A stretch of DNA of 64,000 nt from Candidatus Stackebrandtia faecavium (GCA_019112895.1 DXIM01000078.1:38441-102440); one strand, 5' to 3'. Positions 1-8,596 are shown, counted from the stretch's first letter. A program made the numbers and translations. The notes: a model not told the origin generated them from the letters alone.

Positions 1-1
1 A

Positions 2-1129
2 AAGCTGTCGGCCTGGATGAACGCGGGAACCGTCATGTTCACCTGCGACGTGTCGAACCTCTCGGGGCTGCGTGACCAGCTCCTGCTGGCGGGCGCGGAC
101 GTCTCCACTCCCGTGTCCGTAACCGGTGACGTCACCGGCGAGACGCAGTACACGACGTCCTCCACCATCGACACCTTCGTCGAGGCGGCACTCGGATTCG
201 CCGGGCGACTCGTCATCACGGTCGGCGATGGCGTCGACCGTCACCCGAGCCTCGGCTGGTGGGAGAACCGGCCGCTGTACGGCTGGAAGGTCCTTATTCC
301 GCGGACCAAGGAACAGGCCGGCGAAATGAGCAAGAAGCTTCGCGCATACGGCGCGATCCCGTGCGAGGTGCCGACCATCGCAGTCGAGCCGCCCCGCACC
401 CCGGCCCAGATGGAGCGCGCCATCAAGGGTCTCGTCGACGGCCGCTACGCCTGGATCGTGTTCACCTCGGCCAACGCCGTGAAAGCCATCTGGGAGAAGT
501 TCGGGGAGCACGGCCTCGACGCCCGCGCGTTCGGCGGGATCAAGATCGCCTGTGTCGGCGAAGCGACCGCCGCGAAGGTGCGTTCTTTCGGTATCGAACC
601 CGAGCTGCTGCCGTCGGGTCAGCAGTCCAGTGAAGGGCTGCTCGCCGACTTCCCGCCGCACGACAACGTGCTCGACCCGGTGAGCCGTGTCCTGCTGCCT
701 CGCGCTGACATCGCGACCGAGGTCCTTTCCGCGGGACTGCAGGAACGCGGCTGGGAGGTCGACGACGTCACCGCCTACCGGACCGTGCGTGCATCGCCGC
801 CGGCCGCCGAGATCCGCGACGCCATCAAGTCGGGCGGGTTCGACGCGGTCCTGTTCACGTCCTCGTCCACGGTGCGCAACCTCGTCGGTATCGCCGGCAA
901 ACCGCATGCGCGCACCGTCGTTTCGGTGATCGGTCCGCACACCGCCGACACGGCGACCGAATTCGGGCTGCGCGTCGACGCCAAACCGGAGCGGGCTAGC
1001 GTTCCGGAACTCGTCGAGGCGCTGGCGGAATACGCGGTCGACCTGAAGAAACGCATGACGGAAGCCCCCGTAAAGCAGCGCCGCGGCGCGAAGGTGCAGG
1101 GGCCGACGGCGTTGCGGTTCCGGTCATGA
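2..1129 (+). CDS. hemD: Uroporphyrinogen-III synthase, C-terminal part of a CobA-HemD fusion (5' truncated)
   Basis: The frame is open from the first bases of the window, so the true start lies upstream. About 90 visible N-terminal residues look like the end of an SUMT (uroporphyrinogen-III methyltransferase) domain, closing with [19 protein letters not shown]. From [20 protein letters not shown] onward it is a HemD domain with the usual two lobes; [14 protein letters not shown] and [15 protein letters not shown] are typical. HemD cyclises hydroxymethylbilane to uroporphyrinogen III, and the fused SUMT domain methylates it toward siroheme and cobalamin. A basic tail ends the protein. The stop overlaps the hemB start as ATGA, so the two are translationally coupled. 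CobA-HemD fusions next to hemB are usual in actinomycetes. The N-terminal domain assignment rests on the fragment and the known architecture. Confidence 0.9.
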   Translation, partial: KLSAWMNAGTVMFTCDVSNLSGLRDQLLLAGADVSTPVSVTGDVTGETQYTTSSTIDTFVEAALGFAGRLVITVGDGVDRHPSLGWWENRPLYGWKVLIPRTKEQAGEMSKKLRAYGAIPCEVPTIAVEPPRTPAQMERAIKGLVDGRYAWIVFTSANAVKAIWEKFGEHGLDARAFGGIKIACVGEATAAKVRSFGIEPELLPSGQQSSEGLLADFPPHDNVLDPVSRVLLPRADIATEVLSAGLQERGWEVDDVTAYRTVRASPPAAEIRDAIKSGGFDAVLFTSSSTVRNLVGIAGKPHARTVVSVIGPHTADTATEFGLRVDAKPERASVPELVEALAEYAVDLKKRMTEAPVKQRRGAKVQGPTALRFRS

Positions 1130-2121
1130 CAAACCCGCCACGCGACCTGTTGACGTCGCGGCCACGGCGGCTTCGGTCGACGGCCGCGATCCGTCGCATG
1201 GTGAGCGAAACCCGGGTGCACCCTTCGGAGCTGATCGCCCCGATGTTCGTGCGCGAAGGCATCGACGCCCCGCGTGACGTGGCGTCGATGCCCGGCGTCG
1301 TCCAGCACACCCGCGATTCGTTGCGCAAGGCGGTGACCACGGCTGCAGAGTCGGGCATCGGCGGTGTGATGCTGTTCGGGGTGCCGGCTGAACGCGACGC
1401 GATCGGTTCGGCCGGTAGCGATCCCGACGGAATCTTGAACGCCGCGATCCGCGACGTCATCAGCGAAGTCGGAGATTCCATCGTGTTGATCTCCGACCTA
1501 TGTCTGGACGAGTTCACCGACCACGGTCACTGTGGCGTACTCGCTGAAGACGGTTCGGTCGACAACGATGCGACGCTGCAGCGGTACGCCGAACTCGCGC
1601 GGGCGCAGGCGGAAGCGGGCGCGCATATGCTCGGCGCCTCGGGCATGATGGATGGTCAGATCGGGTTCGTGCGTTCTGCTTTGGATTCCGATGGCTTCAG
1701 CGACACCGCGTTGCTGGCGTATGCCGCGAAATACGCGTCGGCTTGTTACGGCCCGTTTCGCGAAGCCGTCGACTCGCAGCTGAAGGGCGATCGGCGTACC
1801 TACCAGCAGGATCCGGCGAACGGCCGCGAAGCTCTGCGCGAGGTCGAACTGGATGTCGCGCAGGGTGCCGATGTCGTGATGGTCAAGCCGGCGCTGCCGT
1901 ACCTCGACGTGGTCGCGTCGGTGGCGGCGAACGTGAACGTGCCCGTCGCCGCGTATCAGGTTTCGGGCGAATACTCGATGGTTGAGGCGGCGGCCGCCAA
2001 CGGTTGGGTCGACCGCGACGCGATGATCATGGAGACGGCGACGGCGATCAAACGGGCCGGCGCCCAGCTCATCTGTACGTATTGGGCGCAGGACCTGGCG
2101 ACGCTGCTGCGCCAGCAGTAG
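1126..2121 (+). CDS. hemB: Delta-aminolevulinic acid dehydratase (porphobilinogen synthase)
   Basis: Condenses two 5-aminolevulinate molecules to porphobilinogen, an early cytosolic step of heme and corrin synthesis. The 331 residues match the usual HemB length. The metal-site segment reads [12 protein letters not shown]: the first and last cysteines of the zinc triad are present but the middle one is Asp, a mixed site. Schiff-base lysines are visible in [16 protein letters not shown] and [11 protein letters not shown]. The ATG lies inside the hemD stop (ATGA). It is the last gene of the heme operon here, followed by about 200 nt without a gene. Confidence 0.97.
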   Translation: MTNPPRDLLTSRPRRLRSTAAIRRMVSETRVHPSELIAPMFVREGIDAPRDVASMPGVVQHTRDSLRKAVTTAAESGIGGVMLFGVPAERDAIGSAGSDPDGILNAAIRDVISEVGDSIVLISDLCLDEFTDHGHCGVLAEDGSVDNDATLQRYAELARAQAEAGAHMLGASGMMDGQIGFVRSALDSDGFSDTALLAYAAKYASACYGPFREAVDSQLKGDRRTYQQDPANGREALREVELDVAQGADVVMVKPALPYLDVVASVAANVNVPVAAYQVSGEYSMVEAAAANGWVDRDAMIMETATAIKRAGAQLICTYWAQDLATLLRQQ

Positions 2122-2317
2122 TCAACGATCGGCGAAGGCGTGGGCGGTGCACGATACGCCCGCCCGTGCTTCGCCGTTCCCGCTTTCGGGCGACGGTCAG
2201 GGCCTCGAGTGCGGGTTTCGCGGCCTTGACACGCATATCGCTGAGGGCAATACTGGCCAGGGCCATCTGACCGTACCGCCCACAATGGCCAAGGTCTCAC
2301 CCCATCTTGGAGCGTGC

Positions 2318-2854
2318 GTGGAATACTTGTCTCTTGCGTGTCGTTGCGCCATAGCCATCATTTTCGTGACATCCGCGGCGTCCAAGCTCACCGGTCCCGG
2401 CTCGTTTCCGGCTTTCGTGCGGGCGGTGCGACGCATGAAAGTCGTCCCGCGGCCGCTGATCAAAGCCACCGCGATCATCGTCGTGAGCACGGAAATCCTC
2501 ATCGCTCTGCTCCTGATAATTCCACTGTCGATAACCGGCTTGGTGGGTTTCGCGATAGCGCTCGGGCTGCTGACGGCGTTCACTTACGGCATCATCGGGA
2601 CCGTCCGCCGCAAGGACCAGACCCCGTGCCGCTGTTTCGGAAAGTCGAGCGTTCCCTTGGGCCCCAGGCACATCATTCGAAATGTGTGTTTCATGGCTAT
2701 GAGCGCGCTCGGTTTCATCGGCCTGCTGTTCCCGGCAGACTTCGACATCCCGATGGCCATCGTGGCCAGCATCGCGGGCCTCGTCGTCGGCGGGCTGGGC
2801 ACGATGGTCGACGACATCACCGAGCTGTTTTGGCCGTCCCCCAAAACCCCTTAG
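2318..2854 (+). CDS. MauE/DoxX-type redox-associated membrane protein (first copy)
   Basis: Integral membrane protein of 178 residues with four or five hydrophobic segments. The loop PCRCFGKSS carries the C-x-C-F-G signature of the MauE branch of the DoxX/vitamin K epoxide reductase-like membrane proteins, which pass disulfides to thioredoxin-like partners in methylamine dehydrogenase maturation. The open frame extends to 2147, but GTG 2318 is preferred: GGAG sits 5 nt upstream (2309-2312) and the residues before it look non-coding. ATG 2285 is an alternative. The next gene, 15 nt downstream, is a CxxC thioredoxin-like protein, the expected partner. A role in oxidative folding of the cysteine peptide encoded at 4045 is inferred. 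Confidence 0.8.
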   Translation: MEYLSLACRCAIAIIFVTSAASKLTGPGSFPAFVRAVRRMKVVPRPLIKATAIIVVSTEILIALLLIIPLSITGLVGFAIALGLLTAFTYGIIGTVRRKDQTPCRCFGKSSVPLGPRHIIRNVCFMAMSALGFIGLLFPADFDIPMAIVASIAGLVVGGLGTMVDDITELFWPSPKTP

Positions 2855-2868
2855 TACTGGAGTACCGC

Positions 2869-3384
2869 GTGGCCATAATCATCACCCTCATCGCCATCCT
2901 CACAGTCGTAGCGCTGCTGAATTTGCTGCTCACTCTCGGTTTGATCAAACGTTTCCGGGAGGTCGACCAGATCGTGGCCGACCTCAACGCCGTCGAACAC
3001 GAACCAATGCTTCCGACCGGCAGTGCCATCGACGAGTTCGAGGCCGAAACGGTCGACTCCGAAACCATCACTCACGCCAGCCTCACCGAAGGCACGATCG
3101 TCGGTTTCTTCAACCCCACGTGCGAGACATGTCATGGCCACATCCCGACTTTCAGTGAGGTCGCGGCATCGCTTCCCGATGGCCGAAACCAAGCGCTGGC
3201 AGTGGTGCAGCACAACGACGACCCCGACGAGCTGGACGAAATGGTCACACCACTGTCGAAAGCGGCCAGGGTCGTTGTCCAGCCGAAGCGCGGGACCGTG
3301 TGGCGCGCTTTCGGTGTCCAGGCGACACCGGCGTTCTGTCAGCTCGGACGCGACCAGTTGATCGCTAAACACGGGTACAGCTGA
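2869..3384 (+). CDS. Membrane-anchored thioredoxin-like (TlpA/MauD-type) protein
   Basis: A 171-residue protein starting at GTG 2869, with GGAG 6 nt upstream. Residues 2-22 form one hydrophobic anchor (IIITLIAILTVVALLNLLLT), giving an N-in topology with the rest outside. The exported domain has a redox CxxC motif in FFNPTCETCHGHIPTF and the later FGVQATPAFC, where the cis-proline of the thioredoxin fold is expected. The arrangement resembles MauD or TlpA proteins that oxidise or isomerise thiols outside the membrane. It follows the MauE-type gene and is followed 1 nt after its stop by a signal peptidase, so all are probably co-transcribed. Its substrate is not known; the four-cysteine peptide downstream is the obvious candidate. 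Confidence 0.85.
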   Translation: MAIIITLIAILTVVALLNLLLTLGLIKRFREVDQIVADLNAVEHEPMLPTGSAIDEFEAETVDSETITHASLTEGTIVGFFNPTCETCHGHIPTFSEVAASLPDGRNQALAVVQHNDDPDELDEMVTPLSKAARVVVQPKRGTVWRAFGVQATPAFCQLGRDQLIAKHGYS

Positions 3385-3385
3385 C

Positions 3386-3853
3386 GTGGGCTTCTACATC
3401 GCGGTCGCGGGCATCACCATCGTTGTCGTCATCGTGTTGACGGTGGCGCATTGGCGGCGCACGAAGGTTCTGGTGATCGTCGACGGCAACAGCATGCTGC
3501 CGACTTACCGCGACGGTGACCGACTGTTGGTGAAACGGGACCGTACAGCGCATGTCCGCGAGGGACAAGTCATCGCGCTGGCTCCTGAGCATGTCGACGA
3601 GGACGGCCGGGTTGTGCCCGCGCACGAGGTCGGGGACGGTTCGATGTGGTTCATCAAACGTGTCGCGGCCGCGCCGGGCGACCGGGTACCGACGCACATC
3701 GATGCATTGTCCAGCCAGGAGGGCGAGGTCGTTCCGGACGGGTGTCTGGTGATTTTGGGTGACAACGCGTCCGAAAGTTACGACTCCCGACAGGAAGGCT
3801 TCATCGATGCGCAGCGACTGCGCGGCGTAGTCATCCGAAACCTCGATGCGTGA
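3386..3853 (+). CDS. Small type I signal peptidase (S26 family)
   Basis: Serine-lysine membrane peptidase of 155 residues, shorter than general actinobacterial LepB. Residues 4-21 form the single membrane anchor. The S26 boxes are all present: catalytic Ser36 in DGNSMLPTYRDGD, general-base Lys91 in FIKRVAAAPGD, and GDNASESYDSR near the C-terminus. It starts at GTG 3386, 1 nt after the previous stop, with no clear ribosome-binding site, so it is probably translated by coupling. S26 enzymes remove N-terminal leaders on the outer face of the membrane. Its position between the redox pair and the peptide gene suggests a dedicated leader peptidase rather than the housekeeping enzyme; that is inference. 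Confidence 0.9.
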   Translation: MGFYIAVAGITIVVVIVLTVAHWRRTKVLVIVDGNSMLPTYRDGDRLLVKRDRTAHVREGQVIALAPEHVDEDGRVVPAHEVGDGSMWFIKRVAAAPGDRVPTHIDALSSQEGEVVPDGCLVILGDNASESYDSRQEGFIDAQRLRGVVIRNLDA

Positions 3854-3956
3854 TTAAGAACACGGTCAATGCCGTTGGTGCAGTTCGCGTTGCCAAGCAC
3901 CACAATCGAAAGCATTGCCATTCGCGGCATTATGGTGCAGACTTTCGCACTAGTGT

Positions 3957-3972
3957 ATCGATTTTGATCGAT
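3957..3972. promoter_or_regulatory. Perfect inverted repeat upstream of the cysteine-peptide gene
   Basis: Two ATCGAT hexamers separated by 4 nt form a perfect 16-bp palindrome about 73 nt before ATG 4045. It lies in the 191-nt gap after the signal peptidase gene, where a separate promoter for the peptide would be expected. This is an operator-like candidate; no known binding family is recognised. Confidence 0.35.
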
Positions 3973-4044
3973 GCATCGGCGGCGCACAAACCGGACTACC
4001 GGCCGCGCGTCCCACGATCTGTGATCCATGTGAGGAGACAAGCG

Positions 4045-4200
4045 ATGAAAGCATTCGACAAACTCGTCCAGAAAGTACTCCCCAAGGCACAAGGAAAAGC
4101 GACCCGCGTATCCGGCCACTGCGCGCCGGGCTGCGGATCCGGCGTCTGGGTCTCCAACGCCCAGTCGAGCGACGGCAGCGTGAAAGCGCTGTGCTGCTAG
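4045..4200 (+). CDS. Four-cysteine small peptide, candidate precursor peptide
   Basis: A 51-residue peptide with a strong ribosome-binding site (GAGGAG about 7 nt before ATG 4045). Residues 1-24 are basic and amphipathic (MKAFDKLVQKVLPKAQGKAT then RVSG) with no hydrophobic core, so this is not a Sec signal but looks like a RiPP leader. Residues 25-51 hold all four cysteines (26, 30, 50, 51), many Gly and Ser, and end in Cys-Cys. It is too short and unusual for family recognition. A terminator follows at once, making it the last gene after the MauE, thioredoxin-like and signal peptidase genes. A disulfide-bonded bacteriocin, signal or wall peptide is possible. The gene is convincing from its start signal and context; the function is unknown. 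Confidence 0.75.
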   Translation: MKAFDKLVQKVLPKAQGKATRVSGHCAPGCGSGVWVSNAQSSDGSVKALCC

Positions 4201-4210
4201 AGACTTAGGA

Positions 4211-4246
4211 AGGTGCGGCGGAGGGACTACCTCTGCCGCACCTTTT
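4211..4246. terminator. Bidirectional hairpin terminator after the peptide gene
   Basis: A 13-bp stem (4211-4223 with 4231-4243, one G-U pair), a 7-nt loop and a following T run. It starts 10 nt after the peptide stop and abuts the stop of the converging lipoprotein gene, so it probably serves both strands. Confidence 0.85.
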
Positions 4247-4689
4247 CAGGTTTCCGTGGCCTCACCCAGCAGCTCCACGATGTCAGCGAACGGCTCATTC
4301 GGTGCCTCACCGCAATCCGTTTCCAGCTCGAGCCCGTCGAACACGAGACGGTCCTTAAAGGTGTCGGCGCAGCCTTCGTCCGAACCGGGACCGCCCTCGA
4401 ACAGGTCCGTGTCCGCGACCAACGATTCCAATTCCTTACGCTCATCATCACCGAGTTCGCCCTCCCGCGTTTCGTCCTGGTCCGTGTCAGTCACCGTCCA
4501 CTTGCCTGAGTTCTCGACTTCTACGGTGATATCGATGCCCGCTACGCCTCCCGATCGCGTCCAGGTCATCTCGATCCCATCGATCGTGCGCCGCGAATCG
4601 CCAGACGTGGTCTTGGGGTCCTGGCCACAACCGGCGAGGAACAACGCAACGACAGCCAGCGCGACAAGTGAAAACCGATGCTGATTCAT
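4246..4689 (-). CDS. Hypothetical lipoprotein
   Basis: A 147-residue secreted lipoprotein. Starting at ATG 4689, the signal peptide is followed by the lipobox LAGC with Cys21 as the lipidated residue. The mature part is acidic, rich in Asp, Glu and Thr, and has two further cysteines near the end that may pair (DEGCADTF and LETDCGEA). An open frame upstream to 4812 exists but would bury the signal peptide, so it was not used. The pattern resembles small actinobacterial lipoproteins of unknown function; the family was not recognised. It is divergent from the GlcD-like oxidase at 4745. Confidence 0.8.
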   Translation of the reverse strand: MNQHRFSLVALAVVALFLAGCGQDPKTTSGDSRRTIDGIEMTWTRSGGVAGIDITVEVENSGKWTVTDTDQDETREGELGDDERKELESLVADTDLFEGGPGSDEGCADTFKDRLVFDGLELETDCGEAPNEPFADIVELLGEATET

Positions 4690-4744
4690 GACGTTATGAC
4701 GCACGCGTGGGACCATATGGTTCCCGCCCTCGAAACCTGGAAGT

Positions 4745-6106
4745 ATGTCGCGCATGCTGGAAGAACTCCGAAACGCTCTCGGCACTGACGCCGTTATCAC
4801 CGACCCCGACATCCTGGCGACTCATGCACGAGACGAAGCGGGACTGTGCGAGTCCGGCATCCCGTCCGTCCTCGTCCGCCCCGCCGACACTGCGCAGGTG
4901 CAGGAAGTCGTGCGGATCGCGGGACGGCACGGGGTGCCGATCGTGCCGCAGGGCGCGCGCACTGGGCTGTCCGGTGCCGCGAACGCCATCGACGGCTGCA
5001 TCCTCCTGTCGACTCAAGTCATGAACCAGATCCTCGAAATCGATCCCGTGAACCGTCTCGCAGTCGTGCAGCCGGGCGTCGTGAACGCCGATATTTCCCG
5101 CGCGACCTCCGAATACGGCCTGCGCTACGCGCCCGACCCGGGCTCGTTCGAATCGTCGACGATCGGTGGCAACGTCGCGACGAATGCCGGCGGCATGTGC
5201 TGCGTGAAATACGGGGTCACCAGCGAATACGTGCTCGAGCTCGAAGTGGTCTTGGCCGACGGCAACGTGCTGCGATGCGGGCATCGCACGGCCAAAGGCG
5301 TCGCCGGGTACGACCTGGCGCGGTTGTTCACCGGTAGCGAAGGCACGCTCGGCATCATCACCGAAATCACGGTGCGGCTGCAGCCGACACCACGCGAAGC
5401 GTTGACTCTGGCGGCGGTGTTCCCGTCCACGGCCGCCGCGGGCCGCGCTGTCACCGCGATCACCGCGGAAGGGCTCGTGCCGAGCCTGATGGAGCTGCTC
5501 GACCGGGTCCATTTGCGCGCCATCGAGGACTACCAGCCCATGGGGCTCGACACGAAGGCCGCCGCCTTGCTATTGGCCGCCAGCGACTCCGGTATCGACA
5601 CGGACCTGGATCGAATCGCGCAGCTGTGCGACGAATCGGGGGCCTCCGAGGTCTATCAGGCGACCGATGCAGCCGAAGCGGACGCGCTGTTGGCTGCGCG
5701 CCGCTTGGCCTACCCTGCTGTCGAGCAGCTGGGCACGGTCATCGTCGATGACATCGCGGTGCCGCGGTCGAAACTGGCGGAAGCGCTCGATGGCGTAGCG
5801 GCCGCCGCGAAACGGCACAGCGTCTTGATCGGCGTCATCGCGCACGCCGGCGACGGCAATCTGCACCCGAACATCATCGTCGACGCGACGAACCCCAGCA
5901 GTGTCGAATCGGGTCGCGCCGCGTTCGACGAGATCATGGAGCTCGCGTTTTCGCTCGGCGGGACCTGCACCGGCGAACACGGTGTTGGCCTGCTCAAACG
6001 CGAATGGTTGGCCGAAGAAACCGGCGAGGTCGGTATGCGGGTACAGCGCGCCATCAAAAACGCGCTCGACCCGAACGGCGTCTTGAACCCGGGCAAGGTC
6101 GTCTAG
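4745..6106 (+). CDS. FAD-linked oxidase, GlcD/D-lactate dehydrogenase-like
   Basis: A 453-residue flavoprotein of the VAO/PCMH fold that oxidises a 2-hydroxyacid such as glycolate or D-lactate to the oxoacid. The FAD-binding half contains VPQGARTGLSGAANAIDG and DPGSFESSTIGGNVATNAGG; the C-terminal cap ends with TGEHGVGLLKREWL and LDPNGVLNPGKVV, all typical of GlcD. ATG 4745 has GGAAG upstream; ATG 4754 is possible. A PfkB kinase starts 2 nt after the stop, so they are probably co-transcribed. The exact substrate cannot be told from sequence. Confidence 0.92.
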   Translation: MSRMLEELRNALGTDAVITDPDILATHARDEAGLCESGIPSVLVRPADTAQVQEVVRIAGRHGVPIVPQGARTGLSGAANAIDGCILLSTQVMNQILEIDPVNRLAVVQPGVVNADISRATSEYGLRYAPDPGSFESSTIGGNVATNAGGMCCVKYGVTSEYVLELEVVLADGNVLRCGHRTAKGVAGYDLARLFTGSEGTLGIITEITVRLQPTPREALTLAAVFPSTAAAGRAVTAITAEGLVPSLMELLDRVHLRAIEDYQPMGLDTKAAALLLAASDSGIDTDLDRIAQLCDESGASEVYQATDAAEADALLAARRLAYPAVEQLGTVIVDDIAVPRSKLAEALDGVAAAAKRHSVLIGVIAHAGDGNLHPNIIVDATNPSSVESGRAAFDEIMELAFSLGGTCTGEHGVGLLKREWLAEETGEVGMRVQRAIKNALDPNGVLNPGKVV

Positions 6107-6108
6107 CT

Positions 6109-7041
6109 GTGAGCGGTGTCGCGGTGCTCGGCGAGTCGGTCGCCGACGCGTTCACCACTGCCGACACCGCGGGCGCGCGACTCGGTTTCGAGGTCTCGGC
6201 TGGCGGCAGCCCCGCGAATACTGCGGCCGCGCTGGCGCGGCTCGGTACGCACACGCACTACGTTGGACGGTTCTCTCGGGGCACGCTTGGTCGTTTCTTG
6301 CGGCGTCGACTCATCGATGCCGGGGTCGACGTCTCGGCGAGCGTCGACGGACCGCAGCCGTCCACTTTGGCCCTCACCTCGCTGACCGACGGGGTCGCCG
6401 ACTACGAGTTCTACGCCGCAGGCACCGCCGATTGGCAATGGGACGCCGCCCAGACTGGAATGGCGAGCCGGGTGAGCGTCGACGCTGTGCATTCGGGCTC
6501 GCTCGCCTTGGCAATCGAGCCTTCGGCCACCGCCATTGCGCAGGTTTTGTCCGCGCAACGCGGGCACGCGACGATCACGCTGGATCCGAATGCCCGCCCG
6601 AGTCTGGTGAGCGTGCAGCAGTATCGGCAGCGTTTCAGCGACTGGGTGGATCTCGCGGACATCATCAAAGTCAGCGAAGCCGACTTGGACTACATGTTCG
6701 ACGACCGCGACCACGCGAAGCTGTGCCGTTCGTGGGTTCAGGCCGGGGTTGGACTGGTCGTGGTGACGCGGGGTGAGTCAGGCGCGCACGCATTCCACGG
6801 CGGTGAGGTCTACGAGGTCGGTGCCCCGTCCGTCACGGTCGTGGACACGGTCGGGGCGGGCGACGCGTTCACTGCCGGGCTGCTGCACGGCCTCGATACG
6901 CATGGCTGTCTCGGCGGCAGGCTGGAAGATCTCGCACCGTCGACGCTGACGACCGCGCTCGAAACAGCGACGGCCGTGGCAGCGTACTCGTGTACGCAAG
7001 CAGGCGCATACGCGCCGAGCTGGAACGACCTCGGTCGTTAA
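6109..7041 (+). CDS. PfkB-family carbohydrate kinase
   Basis: A 310-residue ribokinase-fold sugar kinase. GTG 6109 was chosen because it follows the oxidase stop by 2 nt and opens directly into the first strand (VAVLGESVAD). The substrate-binding signature GGSPANTAAALARLG and the C-terminal ATP/catalytic signature VDTVGAGDAFTAGLLHGL are intact, including the catalytic Asp. The general layout matches bacterial fructokinases, but ribokinase or adenosine kinase specificity cannot be excluded. Its stop overlaps by 4 nt the end of the converging NTPase gene. Confidence 0.9.
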   Translation: MSGVAVLGESVADAFTTADTAGARLGFEVSAGGSPANTAAALARLGTHTHYVGRFSRGTLGRFLRRRLIDAGVDVSASVDGPQPSTLALTSLTDGVADYEFYAAGTADWQWDAAQTGMASRVSVDAVHSGSLALAIEPSATAIAQVLSAQRGHATITLDPNARPSLVSVQQYRQRFSDWVDLADIIKVSEADLDYMFDDRDHAKLCRSWVQAGVGLVVVTRGESGAHAFHGGEVYEVGAPSVTVVDTVGAGDAFTAGLLHGLDTHGCLGGRLEDLAPSTLTTALETATAVAAYSCTQAGAYAPSWNDLGR

Positions 7042-7469
7042 CGGAGCCGGCCCAAGAATTCGTTCTGGGCGCGGCGGCTTTGCAGCATGACGAGCTGGGC
7101 TCGCGGCGCATGATGCGCGATTGTGTTCAGGTCTTGTGCACGCTGCTTTTTCGGGTAGCGCCATACATATTTCAAGAAACTCCAGGTGATGCGGTCTCGA
7201 CAGCCCGGGATCCCTTGTTCACGGCGGAGGCGCCGCTTCACGATCCCGCGTAGGCAGCGCCAGCGGGAAGCGTCGAGGATCCACTGAGGCTGGTCCAGCA
7301 GTGCTTCCACCGTGTCACGCCATTGGTTTCGAGGGGTGGGACGCCAGCCGGGCTTCCAGTAGAGATTGTCCAGGTGCACCAGCGGCAGGTCGGATCGTTT
7401 GGAGAGCGCGCGGCTGAACGTTGATTTCCCCGACCCGCTACAACCGACGACCAGGACGCGGTCGATCAT
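7038..7469 (-). CDS. P-loop kinase-like protein (FlaR/adenylate-kinase-related) with an apparent internal deletion
   Basis: A 143-residue P-loop protein. Walker A is intact (VVGCSGSGKSTFSRAL) and is followed by the family motif LPLVHLDNLYWKPGW. In relatives (often called DNA topology modulation or FlaR proteins, about 170 residues) the segment WILDGNY...ADTVI.LD precedes RWRCL; here WILD runs straight into ASRWRCLRGIVKRRL, so some 20 residues seem missing with the frame kept. ATG 7469 overlaps the upstream stop as ATGA, so it is coupled to the membrane protein gene. Activity may be lost. The comparison is from memory of the family, not an alignment. Confidence 0.75.
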   Translation of the reverse strand: MIDRVLVVGCSGSGKSTFSRALSKRSDLPLVHLDNLYWKPGWRPTPRNQWRDTVEALLDQPQWILDASRWRCLRGIVKRRLRREQGIPGCRDRITWSFLKYVWRYPKKQRAQDLNTIAHHAPRAQLVMLQSRRAQNEFLGRLR

Positions 7470-8392
7470 TTGGCGGCGTTCTTGCACGCCGGCATCGTAC
7501 GGCGGCCGATCTCAGCCCCCACGTACGCTCCGGCCGCCGCCACGAGCGTGGCGGACGCCAAACTCGCGGCGTTTCCGAAGAAGAAAGTCTGCTCAATGAG
7601 GCAAGCCAGCACGTAAGCCAGAAACATCAGCCCCGGACCGCTCGCCGATGCCAGCAACGGCAGCGGCACCGCGGGCGGCAGCAACCGGCCGCGGACCTGA
7701 CGTGCGCCCCAACCGTAGAAAACGCTCGCGACGCCCAACCCGACCCCGGCAACGAAAGCGATCACACACAGCAGCACGCGGGCTTGCAGCACCCGGTCGT
7801 CCGCCGCCCAGGCTTCGCCGGGATCGAGATGCCCCAGCACCGGCGGGCGAGTCATGCCGCGAAAAGCAAGCAGCAGCAGGAGCCAGCCGCACACCTGCCA
7901 CAGCACAATGCTCCACGTCATGGCGCGGGATTTGACGGTGGCTATCGCAAAAACCGTGCCGAGGGCCAGACCGATGCACACCAAAACCATGGCGCGGAGC
8001 TGAGAGATGCCGCCGCCGTACATTTTCGCCCAGGCGGCGATCGCCGTCGACACCGGAACCGCCAGAAACGCCCCGCAGGCGGCTATCGCCGGCAGGCCGT
8101 AGCGTTTACGCCGACCGACATTGATTTGGAGTACCAGTCCCGGTATTGCCGCGCCGATTGCGACCGCGGCGGCCGGCAGCCAGATAATGAGGGATGCCTC
8201 GTTGACGGTCGCGGCAAGGCTTTCATGACCCATCCCCCGCCACGCTAGGAGCCCTGTCCATTGGGCGAACAAGAGTTGGCCCACACCTAGCAACGCTGCG
8301 CTGATCGCAGCACAACTTGCGGCGACGGCCCTTTGATCCCGGCGACGGAAATCCCGGGGCGGCGTCCCCGTCGACTGCCCGACGTCCGACAT
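7466..8392 (-). CDS. Polytopic membrane protein of unknown function
   Basis: A 308-residue integral membrane protein with about eight hydrophobic segments, starting after a short basic cytosolic tail rich in Arg. No family is recognised. ATG 8392 is preferred; a GTG at 8431 adds 13 residues, and neither has a clear ribosome-binding site. It is the upstream gene of a pair with the P-loop protein (ATGA overlap). Long Ala/Gly/Leu helices with few charges argue for a structural or permease-like protein rather than an enzyme, but nothing specific can be said. Confidence 0.7.
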   Translation of the reverse strand: MSDVGQSTGTPPRDFRRRDQRAVAASCAAISAALLGVGQLLFAQWTGLLAWRGMGHESLAATVNEASLIIWLPAAAVAIGAAIPGLVLQINVGRRKRYGLPAIAACGAFLAVPVSTAIAAWAKMYGGGISQLRAMVLVCIGLALGTVFAIATVKSRAMTWSIVLWQVCGWLLLLLAFRGMTRPPVLGHLDPGEAWAADDRVLQARVLLCVIAFVAGVGLGVASVFYGWGARQVRGRLLPPAVPLPLLASASGPGLMFLAYVLACLIEQTFFFGNAASLASATLVAAAGAYVGAEIGRRTMPACKNAAK

Positions 8393-8493
8393 GCGAATAA
8401 ATCTCGCATAACCGCGGCAACCGAAGGACACGCTCGCATCACGGTTGTGACACGATCGCCCAAACCGGCCGAAACGGACTTAGGCATAGAAAA

Positions 8494-8529
8494 CCCCGCC
8501 GTGGTATTTGCCCGAGTACCACGGCGGGG
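8494..8529 (-). terminator. Hairpin with T-rich tail on the minus strand
   Basis: A perfect 13-bp stem (8494-8506 with 8517-8529) and a 10-nt loop. Read on the minus strand it is followed by TTTTCTAT, as in an intrinsic terminator. No minus-strand gene is evident just upstream, which leaves its partner unclear. Confidence 0.6.
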
Positions 8530-8561
8530 AAAAGAGGAGAGGATCCACTTTTTTAATTAGC

Positions 8562-8596
8562 GCCGGGGTGAACCGTGCCCGTTGGTTCACCCCGGC
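8562..8596. terminator. Second perfect hairpin of the tandem pair
   Basis: A perfect 13-bp stem (8562-8574 with 8584-8596) and a 9-nt loop, 32 nt from the first hairpin. No T run follows on either strand, so it may act as a U-less terminator or as part of an RNA structure. Confidence 0.45.
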
